A stretch of DNA of 64,000 nt from positions 23,966,627-24,030,626 of the forward strand of contig NC_058495.1 in assembly GCF_020382885.2 (NCBI RefSeq). The letters run 5' to 3'. Position 1 is the stretch's first letter. Each line of letters opens with the position of its first letter. Under the pieces are notes generated by a model. It saw nothing but the letters and a program-made list of their open reading frames with translations, was not told the DNA's origin and ran no database searches. Of this stretch, positions 56,522 to 64,000 are shown one piece after another. The translations under genes and the position numbers were made by a program. The DNA is from Scatophagus argus. Taxonomy: Eukaryota > Chordata > Actinopteri > Scatophagidae.

Positions 56522-59500
56522 CTTACCGTGGTCTGGAGGGTGAGAAGTGCTGTGAACAGAAGTTAAACGAGGATTAATAAATAACCACAATGATTTTCAT
56601 CGTCCCACAACATCCTCTGTTTTCATGAGTTTGATTCTCTCTTTTATTATCCAGTATTTCAGTTAGGTTTTTCAGTATTTTCATGTGACAAATTCAGTAA
56701 ATGATGAATGTCTGATGAAAAATGTCTTGTGGTCTTAAATCCAAACACAGATTAATCTTCTGTCAGTGGCATCTGTCCATGCGTTTGACATACAGTTTAT
56801 ATATTGCTGACGTACTGCCTACAATAAATTTGTTGAGCTGTTTTCGTCTAAACGAAGTCTTGCTTTCATGTCTCACTCCTATTTTTAGTGGCAATAATTG
56901 TTTAATCACTCTATAGTTTATACTGTAGTTCTACTCAATTAGACTCAATAGCATTTTATTTTCATTTTAATTGCAAAAAACTGGTCTGTATTTTTTTATG
57001 CCACAGGATGACCAGGAGGTGGACTGGTGAGGCTGTTAGTACCCAGAATGCACCTGGACAGTCCACTGACACGCGTTCAGTCTGCGGATTAGAGTCTGAG
57101 GTTACAAACACAGAGATCAGTGTGGATCAGAGATGTATTATTGCTAAGAGGACCCACTCTGACCCAGATTACAGAGACATAAAAAAAGTAGATCAATTTA
57201 AGACCAAACAGCAGTTCTGATTGCTTTTAGAAAAACATGCAGCACATTCAGGTTTTACGTAAAGAATCCTGAACCTGATCAGGCAAAGCCATGACAGGAC
57301 AAGAGCTTCAGTCCAACCTGGAAAAGTGAATTATGTCTCTATAAACTTGCCTAAATAAGAAACAATCAAAGTAGAAAACATCCTTAGTTGTTATTTATTA
57401 AGAGTTAACACTAAAAAAAGGCAGCTACTCTTCATCAGGACTGTGTGGTTGTGGTTTTATCAGATTTGATTGACAGTAAACAAACCTCCAACTGTCATCA
57501 CATGCTCCATTTTGCTGTCCGTGAACTCCATACCAGAACAGGTCACAGCAGGTCACCAACCAGAGGTCAGCACTCAGCCAGAGAAAAGAAGCTCACATAT
57601 ACAACCACCTGGTATCCCACCTGTTAATAACTAAACTGTCGTCGCGACCAATGAGCAACCCCATCCAAAATGTGGCATAAAGCTTCAGAAACAACATCTA
57701 AGTTGAATCAGGTGAGTCTGTGATGTCACGTTCTCCCAGCTGAGCCCCGCCCACCTCAAACCCCTGACAAAACACCTGAGAAACAACACAGGAAAACTAC
57801 ACATATCTTTATAAGGCACCAGTATTGCATCAGTGAAGTGACTTTCATGCACTGTGGGGATATTTTGTTTTTGTTTCTTTCTTTGTCTGAGTGATCCAGT
57901 GTTTGTCATCTGCCCATAACAGCAAACATGCATTCAGACTGTTTGCATGCAGCACAAAATGTGAGACAGAGCGGACCACTGACAAACAGATGTGAACATG
58001 CTGTCTGTGACTGTCAGGCCCTTAACACAACATAACAGCAAAGAATAGTTTACATTGCTACATACAGTTGTTGAAGGGATGTCAAACACAACAGACCTAA
58101 ACAAAACTAAACAAAACTGTGGTCAGTTAACGAGGAGCATGCAGATTGATAGAAATAACCAGTCAGCCTAATCTAACTGAACCCAGTAGACTCTCAGAGT
58201 GGAAATCCTCTCAGGAGATGTTGGATAAAATGTGTTTCACATTTCTCTCTGCACACTAAATGCATTTTAAAGTACTTAACACAACAATAGGCACAGAGGA
58301 GTAAAATCCTCCATGACCCCCTGCAGCCAAAAACAGGGTTTAGCTCCTCTTTTGTACTGGGTCAGAGCGCAGGACTGTGGATTGTGGGATTGCACTGATT
58401 ACATAATCATACAATCATGAGCTCACACAACACACACACACACACACACTCACGAAGGATGCTGTGGCTCTCAGCCAAAAGGAGACTTTGCAGCTTCTCT
58501 CCCTCAGTGAGCATCAGCACACTGTAAAAAACTGACACCCAGCTGCAGAGCATCACTATTGTCCCACTTGTGTTTAGTTTGTGCCCACACTTTCAATAAG
58601 AGCAATGAGACTGAATAATTCTACTAAACCCCAGGTTATGTTCAATTTCAGTTTGTGCTACCTTTGCTCTCTACGAGATCTGCACATAGTAAATAAGACA
58701 TGGTTAAGAACAGGGAAAGATCATGGCTGAGGCAGATAAATATGCATGGTTTGGGTTAGACAGATAGTCGAGGTTAGTCAGGGTTTGGAACAAAGCTGGG
58801 AAAATAAAGGCAAGAACATTAAATTCATGTCTGCAATGTGACACAAACTCCTGCAGTTAATGTGAGATGAGCTGTGCTTTAAGTGGGGATACTGGGACAC
58901 TGGTTTGTACCCTTCTCACTCATTTTAGCCACATATGGTTCAGTGACATTTCCAGCAGCAAACAAGCTCTGATAAACTCGCTGTACTTCACCTGCCCAGC
59001 GTCAAACAGCAGAAAAAGTTACAGTAGATACAAGCTAGAGGGGAAAGTAGAAGATTTTGAGATTTCTCTCAGAAGTTGGTGGAGACCAAAGCAGAGCTAA
59101 AACAGGAGTGAATATTGGACATGCATTCATCACGTAAGAGAAAAACACGACTCCAGTGGTAATGTTGCTTCATGTCTGTTGTTGGATGTGAAATATATGA
59201 CTGCCATAATAGGGCAATATGTCAGATGGTGAGTTTTCAGCTTGTTCCTCTGCCCCCACATGACTAAATAAAAATCACTTAATGCAGCTTTGAGTAAATC
59301 ATAAACACAGCGGATCCTGGAGGACCACACAGTAGAAATCCATCAGTAATCTTTGTCAAGAGTCAAAGATTAGAGAGTAAGTGGAGGTCAGAAACAACAG
59401 CACCAAGCATGGAGGTGAAGCATCATCTCTGTCTCTGTTTCTCTGCGTCTCACATACCTGTCAGCAGGCTGTCGGTCGAGGCAGAAAGACGACTGTGGAT

Positions 59501-59555
59501 GGAGGATGAGGAGAGAGAGGAGGAGGATGCAGCGGTGTTTCCATTGTGAAGCCAT
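52791..59555 (-). CDS. atp6ap1l: V-type proton ATPase subunit S1-like protein (Ac45 family)
   Basis: Firm exons on the minus strand: 52791-53048 (last), 53733-53970, 54435-54485, 54642 to about 54796, and first exon 59458-59555. The C-terminal half reads as an Ac45-family luminal domain (QPCVLFQARKLSLRYERQ, VYAPASSSYHC, VSSLQRHSALLLPS, then NFQ joined to IQAF). A single membrane helix (ILMGLITSLILLLVLAYALHM) and a short cytosolic tail follow. The first exon encodes a signal peptide (CILLLSLLILHPQSSFC). Tentative internal exons are 58454-58521 and a 23-nt exon at 56527-56549, both phase-compatible; others near 55922 and 55440 are unresolved. The large N-terminal part of Ac45 seems absent, as in human ATP6AP1L. 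Role by family: V-ATPase assembly and regulation. Its rps23 neighbour supports the identity. Confidence 0.78.
56489..56522. repeat. GATA/TATC tetranucleotide microsatellite
   Basis: About eight perfect GATA units. On the transcribed strand of atp6ap1l, (TATC)n follows only a few bases after the donor of the tentative 23-nt exon (56527-56549). Confidence 0.95.
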
Positions 59556-60569
59556 CACTGTGCCGATCAGAGTGTGATGCCAGCACACTCTCCTAATCTA
59601 CTTTAATCAGCCCACCATCTTTAAGCCCCCCCTGACAGACTGATAAATCAGCCAATCAGGGCAGAGCAGAGACAGACAGGGTTAAGAGAGCCCTGCCCCT
59701 GAGTACTGGTCAAAGACATTTGCTGCTATTTTCCCATTTTCAATTCACTTCAGTTAAAGTACATTTCATTACAGCAGATTAAAAACATTTTTGATTCACG
59801 TTTTTGGTCAGTCTTGTGTGAAGCCTCAAATCTTCAATTTTTCATGGATTAAATAACATGGAAGGAGTCTCATTAATTTTATCATTTACTGAAAATTCAG
59901 CTGCCTGTGCAACATGGCACAAAAAAAATAGGAGAAGAAATTAAGTTTATAGATACTGAGTCATTTACTTTCCATTTTGTTCAGATGCTGCAACTACATG
60001 TGTCTATTCGATTCATTAGTATTTCTCATTGTTGTTGTTGTGTGAGGTAGAGTGGCTTATTTTAATTTTCTTTGGTCCATCACTTTAAATCTTGAAGAGC
60101 AATAGGGAACTTTATTTTGAAAAGCTCTGTATAATAAAATTCTTGTTATTAGTACTAGTAGTAGCAGTATTCTTATTATTATACAGTAGTTGTTAATTAA
60201 TTTATAGTATATTGAATTAAACAAACATGACAAATATTTAATAGGCCTAACTATACAGCTACTCATAGAATGTCTATAATATTTTAAATCGTGTCAAATC
60301 ATGTTAAAATTTTAAAAGTTTGAAAAAGTTACATTTAAGTATATCGAATTTGCGATGTATCGTACTGTGGTAATAAAACCATTCAAGTTTTTGATTCTGT
60401 ATTCAGAAAATGAATAAAACCACTAAAAATGTGTACGAGAAATTACCGGTCGTGTGATGATTTCATACAGGCATTTTCTGTAGCCAGGCCCGGATGAGGT
60501 CCTTCGACTAGACATTGCCGCGGTGCATCCTGGTTCCTTCCTTTCCATCCCAGGCTCGCTTCTGCAATC
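59556..60569. promoter_or_regulatory. Shared upstream region of atp6ap1l (left) and rps23 (right)
   Basis: About 1 kb separates the two head-to-head starts. The rps23 side has a pyrimidine run TTCCTTCCTTTCC at 60534-60546, just before the short leader and the ATG at 60570. This fits a 5' terminal oligopyrimidine (TOP) start, the usual translational control element of ribosomal-protein mRNAs under mTOR. No TATA box is clear. The middle is AT-rich with no gene. Confidence 0.55.
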
Positions 60570-62722
<2,153 letters not shown>

Positions 62723-62737
62723 ACAGCTGAGGCAGAA

Positions 62738-62743
62738 AATAAA
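62738..62743 (+). terminator. poly(A) signal of rps23
   Basis: Overlapping AATAAA hexamers start 16 nt after the rps23 stop codon, giving the very short 3' UTR usual for ribosomal-protein genes. Confidence 0.8.
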
Positions 62744-62759
62744 ATAAACACATTTTCAA

Positions 62760-64000
62760 TTACACTCTGGTTGTTTTGTGTTTTCATTTGTATCAGTTTT
62801 ATTTTTTTGGACTTTTAAAAAGTGTGAAAATTAGCTTAAACGCTTTCAGATTCTACTTCCAGTAAGTCAGTATAGCTGGTTTGGTTTTTAGTGAGTAGTA
62901 GTTTTAAGCCAGGTTTGTGAACTTTACCAACAGATATCCATAAAGGGATTATAATATGATTTCTTATCTGTTACTTGTTAGACTGCTGGTAAAATTTCCT
63001 CCACTCGTTCATTCAGACTTTGTGGGCTGTACAAGAGACGTGAAGCTTTGTGTTTTGCACACGTTAATACAGTCTGTGTAGGCTGCTGAAATGCCTGGAA
63101 AACCTCCATCACCATCAGATGCATGTGAAACGGAAGATTTAAAAATTTGACTACACTGTGGCTTCAGTGAGTGTTGTCTTCAACAACTCTGAGCCTCAGC
63201 ATCCAGATTTAGTTTTCACCTTTACTTTGGTGCTGGAGGGTCACTAGTTCAAGTGTTTAAGAAAATCTCCAAGGGGCTAAATCAATTATTTTTTTATATA
63301 TTAAGAGAAATTAAACTTTTTTTTTTTTTTTTAGAAAAATGCTTAAATTGTGTTAAAAATATATTGAGTGTTGTACATATTTGTTATTCTGTCCCTGTCT
63401 GTCTCCCTTTGTCCCAAGGTTGGACAGCAGACGGGAGAGCTGTCTCCCATCCCTTTAAGTCTTACATTTATCTGTCAGTTTGTTTTGGTGATTTGATTAT
63501 TTAGAAGTGTGTTTTGTGTCTCTTAATTTTATAATTTTAAAGTAACGTGGGTTTTGTATACAGATCTTAGTTTTATATGATTGAAACTGAAACTGAATGT
63601 CTTCTGAACAGTTGGCCAAACAAGACATTTGATAACATCACCTAAGACACAAGCAAAATGTGATGGATGTTTTTCAGCATTCCCTGACATTTTATAGTTG
63701 AAATGGTCAAGGTAAAGAAAAAATAGTTGCAGCCTTAGAGCTGTGAAAGTGATGGCGACGCTGCACAAAGAGGGCTGCCAGCCGGCATTCCAGTTAAGTG
63801 GGCAACACGGGTTCTGGACTTAATCTACAGCTGAATCCTGCCTTGTGTGCCCTGCAGTGTCACACTGACTGTCTGCTGGTCACCTCACTGCATAAACTTA
63901 GCTGGATGGGGGTAAATATAGTAACAGGTATCAGATCCCCAGCCAGAGTGCTGTAGCCAAACAGCTCAAACATCGAGCTCTGGTGATCACATGAGCTGCA
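62760..64000. other. Region downstream of rps23
   Basis: AT-rich sequence with a poly(T) run near 63318-63332. I find no exon, RNA gene or recognisable repeat up to the right edge. Confidence 0.55.

Overview
The window looks like nuclear DNA of a ray-finned fish, probably a spiny-rayed teleost. The protein-coding genes are vertebrate orthologues split into short exons with GT-AG introns. CA/GT microsatellites are abundant. A tRNA-derived SINE and other repeat families typical of teleosts are present. There are no bacterial operons, CRISPR arrays or intact viral elements.

Layout from left to right. (1) Three genes on the minus strand keep the order known from human 3p14: the first coding exon of pxk (the rest lies beyond the left edge), rpp14 with the htd2 reading frame in the same transcription unit, and abhd6 (8 coding exons, 334 codons by my splicing). 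(2) About 4.6 kb without a recognisable gene. (3) lmcd1 on the minus strand, 7 coding exons over 13 kb with a 7.8-kb first intron. (4) A plus-strand array of TRIM E3-ligase genes of RING/B-box/coiled-coil/PRY-SPRY type: two intact single-exon copies about 3.1 kb apart, then two deletion remnants, one carrying a SINE with perfect target-site duplications. (5) gmppb, minus strand, 9 coding exons, 360 aa; its third intron holds Tc1/mariner and LINE reverse-transcriptase fragments. (6) pde12, minus strand, 8 coding exons, 591 aa. (7) A V-ATPase S1-like gene (atp6ap1l), minus strand, head to head with (8) rps23 on the plus strand, 4 coding exons, 143 aa. The last pair repeats the human 5q14 neighbourhood.

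Functional links are loose. htd2 (mitochondrial fatty-acid synthesis) and rpp14 (RNase P) share one transcript. pde12 acts on RNA in mitochondria. gmppb makes GDP-mannose for glycosylation. abhd6 hydrolyses monoacylglycerol. atp6ap1l belongs to the V-ATPase accessory family. The TRIM copies look like a locally expanding, probably immune-related family.

The observations I rate highest are: a predicted 397-nt intron in the rpp14-htd2 unit that would make the two reading frames overlap; a frame-preserving gmppb exon placed between complementary (UG)n and (AC)n tracts; an apparently truncated second LIM domain in lmcd1; and replacement differences between the TRIM duplicates that cluster in RING and PRY-SPRY. 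All exon coordinates come from reading splice sites and frame by eye, without an alignment program.
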